A stretch of DNA of 64,000 nucleotides from Rhodoferax sp. Lineage in GTDB: Bacteria > Pseudomonadota > Gammaproteobacteria > Burkholderiales > Burkholderiaceae_C. Within the stretch, counting starts at the first letter, position 1. Each line of letters starts with the position of its first letter. Positions 1 through 9,120 of this stretch are shown piece after piece. The notes beneath the pieces were generated by a model that was not told where the DNA came from, ran no database searches, and saw only the letters and a list, made by a program, of their open reading frames with translations. The stretch is taken from the NCBI RefSeq assembly GCF_025356155.1, contig NZ_JANXUQ010000199.1:1-64000 (forward strand), in the 5' to 3' direction. A program made the translations under genes and the position numbers.

Positions 1-1527
1 GTCGCTCTGGGGCGTGGGTGGGGCGGATGTCGGGGGCGATTTTAAAGAGCGCAGCGTATGAGCCCCCGGCATCTGCCCCGCCCGCGCGCCGGAGTCCGCA
101 CCAACACCCTCCGAACCAACGGGAACAAACGACAGCAATGCATCCCGGCACTCAATATGGTCCAGCGGCTCCAGCACCGGGTTGGTCTTGAAGTCGTAGC
201 CGTGCTCAATGCGCCATTGCAGCTCTCCAATCCATACCGTTACCCGCGCCAGCTCGGCGGCGTATTCGTTCAACTCAATGCCCAGCACGTTGTGCGGCCC
301 CGTGACCAAGTCAGCCTGACGGTCTAGCCCCAGCACGGCGGCATCCAGATGGCTCTTGTGTTCAATGTCTTTCAAAGCCTTGAGCCCCAGGAACAGAAAG
401 TTGCCACTGCCGCAGGCCGGGTCGAGCACGCGGTAGTCTTTCAGGGCCTCCAGCCACAATACAAATTTGGCCTGTGCCGCACGGTAGTTCTTGTCACCCT
501 TCTTGGTACTTTTGGCCAGTAGCCCTCGTATTTCCTGGGCTACCAGCTCCCATTTTTGTAGCAATGGGCGGCTCAATACCGGCTCCACAATGCGCAGAAT
601 GGTGGCCGGGTCGGTGTAGTGCGCGCCCAATTGGCTGCGCTTGGATGGGTCCAGGCCGCGTTCAAACAGGGTGCCGAAGATCGACACATCAATGGCCGAC
701 CAGTTCAAAGCGGCGGCGTTGCGCAGCTCGGTCACCTCCATGATGGACAGCTCGGGCACGTTCACCTTTTTGAACAGACCGCCGTTGAACCACGGAATGT
801 CGTCATTGCCATACAGGCCGCCATCGCGCATGACGGTGAACAGGTTGGTCAGGCCCTTGGTCAACTTGTCCGCGGTGAGATGCTTGTTGTTCACCAGCCC
901 CTCAAACATGCGCCCGGGCAGCAAGCCCACGTCTTCGGCAAAGAAGCAAAAAAGGCATTGGGTCAGGAAGTGGGCCACCTCGTCCGCATCGTGCTTGCGC
1001 TTGCGCAGACCGTCGGCCAGTGTGGCAAAGCTTTTGGCAGCGGCCTCGGTGATATCGCGGCTCGTCTTCTTGGGGCGAAAGCTCTCGGGATCTGTCCATA
1101 AGCGGCGCAGCAGCGCCTGCTTTTCCGGCTGATCCAGCTCGGCCAGCAGCACGGTGTGCACCTCAGATGGGTGTCCGTTGAACTGGGTGTGGATGCGGGT
1201 GGTAAGGCGGTCGCACACCACCAGCAAGGGCGGATTGGAGAGCGCCAGACTGTAAGTCAGCAGTTGCTTGAGGGCAGCGTCCAGATTGCGGCCCGGGGCC
1301 TTGTTTTCCCACGCAAAGTGATCCCGGTAAAACACATCGGCATAACCGCGCGCCTCGCCCAGCACCAAAGTGTCTTGCTCAAAAATGTAGTTGCCCTCGC
1401 TGCCCGGCGTGGGTACGCCCACCAACTGACACAGATCGATGAAGTGCGGCTGTGCGCCCTGGCGCTCGTTCAGAGCATAGGCGGGGCCACCCGGGCCCCA
1501 CTTGGAGATGAATTCTTGGGGAGTCAT
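1..1527 (-). CDS. Class I DNA methyltransferase / type IIL (MmeI-like) restriction-modification protein, N-terminal part; runs off the left window edge
   Basis: Open minus-strand frame from ATG at 1527 to base 1 with no stop (not in the ORF track because unterminated). Translation starts MTPQEFISKWGPGGPAYALNERQGAQPHFIDLCQLVGVPTPGSEGNYIFEQDTLVLGEARGYADVFYRDHFAWENKAPGRNLDAALKQLLTYSLALSNPPLLVVCDR, typical of MmeI/type IIG N-terminal nuclease domains. Confidence 0.85.
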   Translation of the reverse strand, partial: MTPQEFISKWGPGGPAYALNERQGAQPHFIDLCQLVGVPTPGSEGNYIFEQDTLVLGEARGYADVFYRDHFAWENKAPGRNLDAALKQLLTYSLALSNPPLLVVCDRLTTRIHTQFNGHPSEVHTVLLAELDQPEKQALLRRLWTDPESFRPKKTSRDITEAAAKSFATLADGLRKRKHDADEVAHFLTQCLFCFFAEDVGLLPGRMFEGLVNNKHLTADKLTKGLTNLFTVMRDGGLYGNDDIPWFNGGLFKKVNVPELSIMEVTELRNAAALNWSAIDVSIFGTLFERGLDPSKRSQLGAHYTDPATILRIVEPVLSRPLLQKWELVAQEIRGLLAKSTKKGDKNYRAAQAKFVLWLEALKDYRVLDPACGSGNFLFLGLKALKDIEHKSHLDAAVLGLDRQADLVTGPHNVLGIELNEYAAELARVTVWIGELQWRIEHGYDFKTNPVLEPLDHIECRDALLSFVPVGSEGVGADSGARAGQMPGAHTLRSLKSPPTSAPPTPQSD

Positions 1528-1538
1528 GGTGGGGAAGT

Positions 1539-1853
1539 TCAATAACCGCGAAACAGCATATCCAGCGCCAGCTCTATCGGCATGGCATTTGCCTTGGCGG
1601 AGCATGCGGCGTCGCGTAGCTCATGGGTGAAGAAGACGGCAATACCCAAAGGATGCACGCGCAGGGCCTCGCCGTTAACCATGATGGTTGGGTTGAATCG
1701 ATCCGTTAGACCAGGGATAACACCTTCGTACACCAAAGGCACACACACACGCTCAGAAAATCGGTACAACAGATCGCTCTGAATCTCCAGTACAAACGGG
1801 AAATCTTTTCGGTCTTGCGCAATAGGGTTGGGATAGATGTCAAAGCGGGCCAT
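1539..1853 (-). CDS. ccdB: CcdB family toxin
   Basis: 104 aa, MARFDIYPNP...DRKDFPFVLEIQSDLL...RVCVPL...LNP; closely follows a small antitoxin-like ORF. Confidence 0.88.
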   Translation of the reverse strand: MARFDIYPNPIAQDRKDFPFVLEIQSDLLYRFSERVCVPLVYEGVIPGLTDRFNPTIMVNGEALRVHPLGIAVFFTHELRDAACSAKANAMPIELALDMLFRGY

Positions 1854-1856
1854 CCA

Positions 1857-2210
1857 TCAGCCTGCAGTCGGCTGTCGGCTGTCGGCTGTCGGCTGTCGCG
1901 CATTATGCGAGTCCTGCTCACGCCAGCGCCGAACGCGCTGCGAATAGGGCTCCCGCTGGGTGGCCCACGCGTTGTACTGGTCAATGTCGGCAGTATGGGT
2001 CTGAGCCCACTCCCTTGCAGACTGTTTTGGTGGCGGGGGAGTGGCGCCGTAGGAGGCAAGCGATTCCTGCGCCACATAGGTTGCCGCAGGCACGACCTTC
2101 ATCGGCCGCATGACGATAGAACCGTCCGCTAGCGATTCGACCTCAAACAATAGACCCGCATACTTTTTACCCAGCGATATCTGGCCGCTGGCGCCTACTT
2201 CTTTCAGCAT
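1857..2210 (-). CDS. Antitoxin: AbrB/SpoVT-like N-terminus with CcdA-like C-terminus
   Basis: 117 aa; N-term MLKEVGASGQISLGKKYAGLLFEVESLADGSIVMRPMKVVP (swapped-hairpin AbrB-like), C-term REWAQTHTADIDQYNAWATQ resembles CcdA toxin-binding tail; 3 bp upstream of ccdB. Confidence 0.65.
   Translation of the reverse strand: MLKEVGASGQISLGKKYAGLLFEVESLADGSIVMRPMKVVPAATYVAQESLASYGATPPPPKQSAREWAQTHTADIDQYNAWATQREPYSQRVRRWREQDSHNARQPTADSRQPTAG
1867..1898. repeat. Heptanucleotide tandem repeat (gtcggct)x4 plus partial unit
   Basis: Direct reading: gtcggctgtcggctgtcggctgtcggctgtcg at the 3' end of the antitoxin ORF. Confidence 0.95.
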
Positions 2211-2299
2211 GATGGCTCCACGAAATATGTCATGCCATCATGCCGCATGAAAGGTGGCCACGTCAAGGCACCGCTGATTCAGAAAAGCGGGGTCGCTAA

Positions 2300-2695
2300 T
2301 TACTGCGGCTTGCCAGTATCCGTTGGTACGGGCTCATTCCCAACAACATGGTATGTGCCACCCGCATTTCCCCAATTCAATTTTGCGTATCCATACTTAT
2401 GAGTGTGTTTGTCGTAGGTGGCCTTGAGGCTTTCCAAATTCGCATTCAAAACCCTGTCCTTTTGCTGAACCAGCAACTCGAGTTCCGCAATTTTCCGGTT
2501 CAGCGCGTCGATTTGGCCAGCCATTTTCTGTTGATCGCTCATGATGGCGACGTTTGACGGGGATGCGTCCATCGTACGGGCGGGGCTTGCAAAACCTGTA
2601 GCTGGGCCCGCCAAAGGTGCTCCAGGAACGCCCGCCGCTGCCGCTATGCCCAAATAGGCATTTAGCGCAAGCGCCACAATCAATTTTGACTCCAT
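2300..2695 (-). CDS. Hypothetical exported protein with coiled-coil segment
   Basis: 131 aa ORF with hydrophobic N-terminus and heptad-like QQKMAGQIDALNRKIAELELLVQQKDRVLNANLESLKATYDK. Confidence 0.6.
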   Translation of the reverse strand: MESKLIVALALNAYLGIAAAAGVPGAPLAGPATGFASPARTMDASPSNVAIMSDQQKMAGQIDALNRKIAELELLVQQKDRVLNANLESLKATYDKHTHKYGYAKLNWGNAGGTYHVVGNEPVPTDTGKPQ

Positions 2696-2946
2696 ACCAA
2701 TGATTCCTTTTTCAGTTTGAGCTTCGTAGACCCCTTGCGGGGAGTTGCTTCGCGCACTTGAATGCGATGCGCCCCGGTGGGTCGATCGCTAGATGTAAAA
2801 GGTTCAACCGCTCTGGAAGCCAAAGTACACCGGCTGGGATGCTATCCATCTCAGCCTGTGCGCGCCCCACGCCGATCGCTTTGGGGGCCTACCAAATACC
2901 CAGAACAGGGAATATACAAAGCCGCCTGTTCGTGATTTGATACTCT

Positions 2947-3640
2947 GTGGTGTCGGGTTGGGTCCGGATGGATCGATGGAGTGTCAAGATATGGTGGCTC
3001 TTGCCGGACGAAGCGTCGCTGCAGGCGGCGGCATTGCACACGCTGAGCACTCCGGACAATATGCTCGACGGCGTGCTGACCATCGACCGGCGCGGCCATA
3101 TCGAGTCTGTCAACAAGGCTGCTATCAAGCTTTTCGGCTACACCCCCGATGAACTGCTGGGCCGCAGCGTTGGCATGCTGCTGCCCAAGCCCTAGAGCGG
3201 CGACCACGACCAGCAGATGCAGCTGTTCAAACACACCGACTCCGACTACCTGGTCGGCACACCGCACGAAATCCTGGGCAAGCGCAAGGATGGCGGCCTT
3301 TTCCCGATCAGCCGGTCGGTCTCCAAGGTCGCACGCCCCGGCTGCCCCACCTTTGTCGGCGTCATACGCGACATCACAGAGCGCCCGCAGCAGGAGGCAG
3401 AAATCCAGCGACTGGCCTTTTACGACCAGTTGACCCAGTTACCAAACCGGCACTCGCTGCTGGACCGGTTGAAGCAGGCGCTTATGACGTCGGCCCGCTC
3501 CGGCCAGCGTGGCGCGCTGATGTTCCTGGACCTGGACCATTTCAAACTGCTGGGTGGCGACGAATTTGTCGTGCTGCTCGAAGGCCTGAGTGCAACCGCC
3601 TCCGAGGGGGCAGCCGACGCAGAATGCGTGGCTCATAAAG
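2947..3640 (+). pseudogene. PAS-GGDEF diguanylate cyclase remnant
   Basis: Continuous frame (PAS: NMLDGVLTIDRRGHIESVNKAAIKLFGYTPDELLGRSV) interrupted by TAG at 3193-3195, resuming SGDHDQQMQLFKHTDSDYLVGTPHEILGKRKDGGLFPIS; GGDEF domain has lost the segment between LDLDHFK and LLGGDEFVVLLEGL and is C-terminally truncated. Confidence 0.85.
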
Positions 3641-3665
3641 TACTGGACAAATCAACCGTGCCCGC

Positions 3666-4535
3666 CTACTGGCGTGCCGTACGCACATTGCGCGGCAGCG
3701 CCTGCGGATGGCTGGTGCGAAACGGGTTGATGTCCAGCCCGCCGCGGCGCGTGTAGCGCGCATACACCGTCAGCTTGGTGGGCTTGCAGCGGGTCCAGAT
3801 GTCCATGAAGATGCGCTCGACGCACTGCTCGTGGAACTCGTTGTGGTTGCGAAAACTGATGATGTACTGCAGCAGCCCGCCCTGCGCGATCTGGTCACCG
3901 CTGTAACTGATCTGGACGCTGCCCCAGTCGGGCTGGCCGGTCACCAGGCAATTGCTTTTGAGCAGGTTGCTGACAAATACTTCCGACACCGGTTGTTCAT
4001 CCGGCGTCACCGTCAACAGTTCGGGCGCGGGCGTGTACTGCGTGCATTCGATGTCCAGCCGGTCCAGGTTCAGGCCGTCCAACTCGTGCACCGGCTCGCG
4101 GTCAAACTGGTCGGCGGCCACTACGGTCACGCCGATGGTCGTCGGTGATTTAACCGGCTCGCCATCCGTGCGCCACACGGCTTCGGTGATGTCGGCCCGC
4201 AGGCGCGCCTTGACGGCATCCGCATCACCGAAGCGCGTGTTGTTGAAACTGTTGAGGTAGAGCTTGAACGACTTGCTCTCGACGATGTTCAGCGATTCGC
4301 AGGGGATCGTGAAATGCACCATCGCCACCTGCGGCTTGCCGCGCAGGTTCAACCAGCTCAGCTCGAACGCGGTCCACATATCGGCGCCAAAGAAAGGCGC
4401 CGCGCCGGTGATGCCAATTTCGGTGCGCTTGCCGGCACGCGGAATGGGGAACAGCAGCGACGCATCGTACTGGTCGATGTAGGCTGAGCTTGTACCCAGC
4501 TGCGATTGTTCAGGCGTATTGTCGATGGGGCTCAT
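3666..4535 (-). CDS. queF: NADPH-dependent 7-cyano-7-deazaguanine reductase QueF
   Basis: 289 aa; motifs [15 protein letters not shown] and [16 protein letters not shown]. Confidence 0.95.
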   Translation of the reverse strand: MSPIDNTPEQSQLGTSSAYIDQYDASLLFPIPRAGKRTEIGITGAAPFFGADMWTAFELSWLNLRGKPQVAMVHFTIPCESLNIVESKSFKLYLNSFNNTRFGDADAVKARLRADITEAVWRTDGEPVKSPTTIGVTVVAADQFDREPVHELDGLNLDRLDIECTQYTPAPELLTVTPDEQPVSEVFVSNLLKSNCLVTGQPDWGSVQISYSGDQIAQGGLLQYIISFRNHNEFHEQCVERIFMDIWTRCKPTKLTVYARYTRRGGLDINPFRTSHPQALPRNVRTARQ

Positions 4536-5479
4536 ACTTTGGCGGCCTTGGTGACCAGGTAGGGCGCGGGTGGCTCGGCCGCCTGCAGGTGGGGGATCAG
4601 TTCGTCGAGCATCAGGGCCACGGGCTCTGGCGGCAGGTCGTGGCCCATGCCATCGAAGCCAACCAGGCGCGCGCCAGGAATGCGCGCGGCCGTGTCTTCG
4701 CCATTGGGAAACGGCACCAGCGGGTCGGTCCGACCATGCAGCACCAGCGTAGGGCTGGTGATGGTGGAAAGCTGCGCCGCGCGCGTGGTGTCGGAGACGA
4801 TGGCCAGCATCTGGCGCAGCGTGCCCACGGGGTGAAAATTGCGCTCCACGCCGCGCAGGATGCGCTCGCGCATGTCAGGCTCGGGCACCGGATAGCCAGG
4901 GCTACCAATGGCCTTGAACAGCCGCACATAGTGGTCCACCACGGCTTCGGGTGCATCACTCGCGGGCCGCTTCAACAGCACGCGGGTCACCTCGGGCCGG
5001 GCCTGGGGCAAGCCCTTGGCACCGCTGCTGCTCATGATGCTGGTCAGGCTCAGCACGCGCTGGGGCGCGGCAATGGCCACGCGCTGCGCGATCATGCCGC
5101 CCATGCTGACACCCACCACGTGGGCGCGGCCCACGCCCAGTGCATCCAGCACGCCCAGCGCGTCTTGGGCCATGTCCTCCAGCGTGTAGGGCGGGCGCAC
5201 TGGCAAGCCCAGTTTGTATTTGATACCGGCCCAGATGATGTTGGGCTTGCCCAGTTGGTCAAAGTGCTGGCTCAGGCCGATGTCGCGGTTGTCCATGCGG
5301 ATGACGCGAAAGCCCGCATCCACCAGCGCTTCGATCATCTGCGGCGGCCAGGCCACCAGTTGCATGCCCAAGCCCATGATCAACAGCACCGCGGGGCGGG
5401 TGTAGGCATCGGTGTCTTGGGGGTTGATTTCGGCGGTGTCTTCGACCTCGATGTCGATGCCGTTTGCTTTGATTTTCAT
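4532..5479 (-). CDS. Alpha/beta hydrolase
   Basis: 315 aa; GXSXG nucleophile elbow [13 protein letters not shown]; overlaps queF start by 4 bp. Confidence 0.88.
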   Translation of the reverse strand: MKIKANGIDIEVEDTAEINPQDTDAYTRPAVLLIMGLGMQLVAWPPQMIEALVDAGFRVIRMDNRDIGLSQHFDQLGKPNIIWAGIKYKLGLPVRPPYTLEDMAQDALGVLDALGVGRAHVVGVSMGGMIAQRVAIAAPQRVLSLTSIMSSSGAKGLPQARPEVTRVLLKRPASDAPEAVVDHYVRLFKAIGSPGYPVPEPDMRERILRGVERNFHPVGTLRQMLAIVSDTTRAAQLSTITSPTLVLHGRTDPLVPFPNGEDTAARIPGARLVGFDGMGHDLPPEPVALMLDELIPHLQAAEPPAPYLVTKAAKV

Positions 5480-5520
5480 AGCAGGGTATGCAGTATGGAC
5501 GAGGGCTAGCGCCCGATTTA
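5478..5520 (-). repeat. Family-1 dispersed repeat copy between hydrolase start and yaaA stop
   Basis: Reverse complement taaatcgggcgctagccctcgtccatactgcataccctgctat. Confidence 0.8.
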
Positions 5521-6297
5521 ACTGGAAGTCTTGCGGCGGAACACCATGCGCGCCGGGGTGGACTCGGCAGCGCTCCAGGCGTAACCGTCCGCGTTGAATG
5601 TGCGCAGTTGGTCGGGCTTGACCAGCTGGTGGGTCACGGCATAACGCGCCATCAGGCCGCGCGCACGCTTGGCAAAAAAGCTGATGATCTTGTACTGGCC
5701 GTTCTTAAAGTCTTCAAACACGCACTCCACGACGCGCGCCTTCAGTGCCTTGGTGTCGACCGCCTTGAAATACTCTTGTGATGCCAGGTTGATAACCACC
5801 GGGCTGATGTCGGAGCGCAAACGGGTGTTCAGGTATTGCGCAATCTGCGCACCCCAAAATTGGTACAGGTCGCGCCCCTTGGCGTTGGGCAGGCGCGTGC
5901 CCATCTCCAACCGGTAGGGTTGCATCAGGTCCATGGGGCGCAGCACACCGTAGAGACCGCTCAAGATGCAGACATGGTCTTGCGACCAGGCCAGGTCTTC
6001 CGTGCTCAGGCTGCGCGCGTCCAGCCCGCCATACACATCGCCATCAAAGGCCAGCACGGCTTGGCGTGCATTCTTGGGCGTGGCCCTGGACGACCAGGCC
6101 TGGTTGCGCGCCACGTTCAACGCAGACAGTTTGTCGCTGAGCGACATCAGCCCACCGATCTGCAAGGGCGACTGCGTGCGCAGCAATGCGATCAACTCTT
6201 TGGATTGTTTGACGAACAGCGGGGGCGTGTGGGGCTGTTGGGGGTCGAGAGGGGTTTCATAGTCCAGGGACTTGGCAGGCGAGAGCAAAAACAGCAT
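5518..6297 (-). CDS. yaaA: Peroxide stress protein YaaA (DUF328)
   Basis: 259 aa; MLFLLSPAKSLDYETP... VINLASQEYFKAV, ...FFAKRARGLMARY. Confidence 0.93.
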   Translation of the reverse strand: MLFLLSPAKSLDYETPLDPQQPHTPPLFVKQSKELIALLRTQSPLQIGGLMSLSDKLSALNVARNQAWSSRATPKNARQAVLAFDGDVYGGLDARSLSTEDLAWSQDHVCILSGLYGVLRPMDLMQPYRLEMGTRLPNAKGRDLYQFWGAQIAQYLNTRLRSDISPVVINLASQEYFKAVDTKALKARVVECVFEDFKNGQYKIISFFAKRARGLMARYAVTHQLVKPDQLRTFNADGYAWSAAESTPARMVFRRKTSS

Positions 6298-6390
6298 ACG
6301 GTGGGGTCAATCTTCATCAATCTGGCGGGGCAGGCTCCATTATCGTGAAACTGGTGCCAAGCTTGTGAAGCGGCCTGCCTGGAATGGCAA

Positions 6391-7332
6391 TCAGCGCATC
6401 GCGACCAGCGTCTCCATATCCTGCAGCATGTGCTCTGCCAAGATGCCCACGCGGTTGCGAAAGCCGATATCCACAAGGCCGCCGGGTGGCGAATGCTCCC
6501 CCGCAGCGCCGCGGACCTGGATAACACCAGCGGCCTCCAGGCTTTTGAGATGGGGCTCACACGCGGTGGCCAGACGCATGTCCACCATATAACTCGCCCG
6601 CATCGCAGAGCCGGCATTGGTTGGGCAACTGGTCAAGTGGCCGATTTGCGCGTCCACACAAAAATCGAGCTGCGATGCCAGGCTCGCCATCACCAGATCC
6701 ATCACCTCGGCGCAAGCCCGCACACAGGCGCCGGGCATGACCACAGACACCCGCAAATGGTCTTCCTCATTGATCCACACGGTGAGCTGCTTTCTGCGCG
6801 TGTTGAAGACGCTCCGGCCAATGGGCCAGTCCGCGTGGATGCCGGCTGCTGCCATGTATTTGTCGTGCGGGCCGAACGCAAGGCGCCTGGCGACCAGCGA
6901 GTCCAATCGGTGGCTGGGTATGTCTGCGATGCGTGTAATCCAGCCGGGGAAGCGTGGCTCCAACTCGACGCAGGCGCGCACGATGCTGGCTTCTACATCC
7001 AACCGCTCAAGCCGTGACATACCCGCGGCAAATGCATAACCTGCGAGATTGCGCGCAACCCGGATGCGGGTCGACACCACAGCCGCTGGATGGACACACG
7101 CCAGGTCTTCGCTCAGGGGACGCTTAGGCGCCTGGAAATTCTGCAGAATGGGATCGAACAGTTCGCGGAAGACTGTGTAGCTCTCGGCATCCGGCGCATA
7201 TACGCCCACCGCACTGTCGGGATAACAAATCCCCGAGCGGATCACGTCCTCAAGCCGCACGCCACCGGGTGTCACTCTTGTGGACAGTTTCGCCCTCAGC
7301 GCATCATCCAGGTATTGGGTCAATAAGGACAA
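6391..7332 (-). CDS. ATP:guanido phosphotransferase (arginine-kinase-like phosphagen kinase)
   Basis: 313 aa, TTG start; N-domain SAVGVYAPDAESYTVFRELFDPIL, catalytic STRIRVARNL, WINEEDHLRV, HLTSCPTNAGSAMRAS, VRGAAGEHS. Confidence 0.87.
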   Translation of the reverse strand: MSLLTQYLDDALRAKLSTRVTPGGVRLEDVIRSGICYPDSAVGVYAPDAESYTVFRELFDPILQNFQAPKRPLSEDLACVHPAAVVSTRIRVARNLAGYAFAAGMSRLERLDVEASIVRACVELEPRFPGWITRIADIPSHRLDSLVARRLAFGPHDKYMAAAGIHADWPIGRSVFNTRRKQLTVWINEEDHLRVSVVMPGACVRACAEVMDLVMASLASQLDFCVDAQIGHLTSCPTNAGSAMRASYMVDMRLATACEPHLKSLEAAGVIQVRGAAGEHSPPGGLVDIGFRNRVGILAEHMLQDMETLVAMR

Positions 7333-7335
7333 AGC

Positions 7336-8805
7336 TTAGGCCGGGTCCGCGGCAGAACCCAGGCGAAAGAAATCCCGGATGCGGTAGAGGATGCTGCGCG
7401 CCTCGGCACGTTGCTCAACCACATCGCCCGGCTTCAGCAGCGCGGACTCGTTGGCCTTCTGCCGCTGGGCAATCATCTGCGCCACGCGTTCGACCAGCGC
7501 GGCGTTCTGCTCAAAAATACGCGCCATCGTATCCTTGCGCACTTCGAAGGTCACGGTTGGTTCACGTGCAATGACGGTTGCCGAACGTGGCGCGCCGGTG
7601 AACAGCGACATTTCTCCCAGGCAGTCGCCCGGCCAGAGTTGCCCGACGGTGACGGGGCCTGCATCGGAATCGATCACCACATCCAGGCTGCCCTCAGACA
7701 CCACGAACATGCTGTCTCCGGGCTCACCCGCCACCAGCAGGCGTTGCCCTTTGATATGCCGCGAGGAAATGACTTCTTCGGCGACGGCCGCAACATCGCG
7801 CGGCGACAGGATCGACAGAAAAGGCACGCCAGACAACATGTGCAGGCGCGCTGCGAGCTGGTCAAAATGAAGCTGGCCGATCGCTCGTGGTCGGGAAATT
7901 TCGTTGTGCAGCACATGCGTGACCGGAATGCCGGCAGTTTTAAGAAACTGCAGTGCGTAATACAGCACCACATGCCGCGCCTTGGTCGGAGACACGCGCC
8001 CCACTTCCAGGCAAAACAGCATGCGGTAGGTGACGACACCGTCCTTGACACTCCCAATGCGGATATACGGCTCCGGCCGTGTCAGCACGCCTTCCAGCAT
8101 CGCGCGCTCGACTGCGGTCCCCAAGATGGCCATGACGCGTTTTTCATCGTGCTCGCAGTCCAGCTCGATCGTCGTGCTGTATTCCGACACATTGCTCGGG
8201 CGCGAGCGGTTGGTGACCATGATGGCCGCGAACTCGCCATTCGGGATGATCACGATGTTCTCGGACGTATCGGCAATCACCACCGTGCGCCAGGCGATAT
8301 CGAGCAGCTTGCCGGAGAGGTCACGGCCGCGGTATTGAAAATCCAGCCAATCGCCGGGCGTGAGGGATGCGTCGATCTGCAGCGCAATGCCCGAAAAAAT
8401 ATCGGACACCAGCCCGCGCAACGCAAAACCCATGACCAGGCCGATGATGCCGGAGGCACCGAGAATCGTCGCCACCGATTTGTCGAACACGAGGTTGATA
8501 GCCGACGAGAACAGCACAACATAGATCACGAATGTGATGATCTGCAGCGCCAGGCGCGGGATGCGCGTTGTGGCCTTGGGCTCGGAGCTGCGGCGCGCCA
8601 GCGTCCACATCACCTGTTCCAGCAAGGTGGCAAACACCATGAACTGCAGGAAGGGAATGCCGTCACCGAGCGCGAAGCTCGCGCTCGCCCTTGAGGTCGA
8701 GAGCCAGCCGGCGGCGTTCCCCAGAATTTGGGCTGCCAGAATCGCCAGCAGCACATTGACCGCAAGGACGACGATAAACTTCTTGGAGAGGAATTGCTTG
8801 AGCAT
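7336..8805 (-). CDS. MscS-family mechanosensitive channel with C-terminal cyclic-nucleotide-binding domain
   Basis: MscS core (GLVMGFALRGLVSDIFSGIALQIDASLTPGDWL) plus cNMP fold (GDSMFVVSEGSLDVV...GDCLGEMSLFTGAPRSATVIA); start assigned at MLKQFLSKKF rather than the longer ORF start at 8883. Confidence 0.9.
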   Translation of the reverse strand: MLKQFLSKKFIVVLAVNVLLAILAAQILGNAAGWLSTSRASASFALGDGIPFLQFMVFATLLEQVMWTLARRSSEPKATTRIPRLALQIITFVIYVVLFSSAINLVFDKSVATILGASGIIGLVMGFALRGLVSDIFSGIALQIDASLTPGDWLDFQYRGRDLSGKLLDIAWRTVVIADTSENIVIIPNGEFAAIMVTNRSRPSNVSEYSTTIELDCEHDEKRVMAILGTAVERAMLEGVLTRPEPYIRIGSVKDGVVTYRMLFCLEVGRVSPTKARHVVLYYALQFLKTAGIPVTHVLHNEISRPRAIGQLHFDQLAARLHMLSGVPFLSILSPRDVAAVAEEVISSRHIKGQRLLVAGEPGDSMFVVSEGSLDVVIDSDAGPVTVGQLWPGDCLGEMSLFTGAPRSATVIAREPTVTFEVRKDTMARIFEQNAALVERVAQMIAQRQKANESALLKPGDVVEQRAEARSILYRIRDFFRLGSAADPA

Positions 8806-9120
8806 GGTGCACTTATCGGAAAGCAGCCTGCAAGGGTAACCTAGTTGGGAATGCTCAACCCGAGTTCGCCTAACCCCACGCACTAGGGCTTCGCGTTTAG
8901 CTCAACTGATACAAGATATCCGGACGCAACCGCTAAGCCGCGTCGCAATAAGCAACCGCCATGCGCGCGTATTAGCACTCTAAGCTTCTTGTATCGCTTA
9001 TCAAAGAGCTTGGGTTTGCGGGGCTTGGACGACGTGAGCAAAAACGACATATGTCGAATTCAATAATCGTCAATTGGCTCAACTTACATCAGTCCATTCC
9101 GACGAATCCATCATCCCGAC

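Noticed and set aside
515-550. Sequence cagtagccctcgtatttcctgggctac resembling family-1 repeat
   Set aside because: Only the short tagccctcgta core matches; it is explained by native coding sequence of the methyltransferase and lacks the GCTAT palindrome.
4490-5509. Long plus-strand ORF (339 aa)
   Set aside because: Lies antisense to the well-supported alpha/beta hydrolase; His/Ala/Gly/Arg-rich shadow translation of high-GC coding DNA.
6391-7332. Annotation of the phosphagen kinase as McsB protein-arginine kinase
   Set aside because: McsB lacks the N-terminal phosphagen-kinase domain seen here (SAVGVYAPDAESYTVFRELFDPIL), and no McsA/CtsR/ClpC genes are adjacent.
7411-8694. 427-aa plus-strand ORF
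   Set aside because: Antisense shadow of the MscS channel gene, low-complexity composition with no domain motifs.
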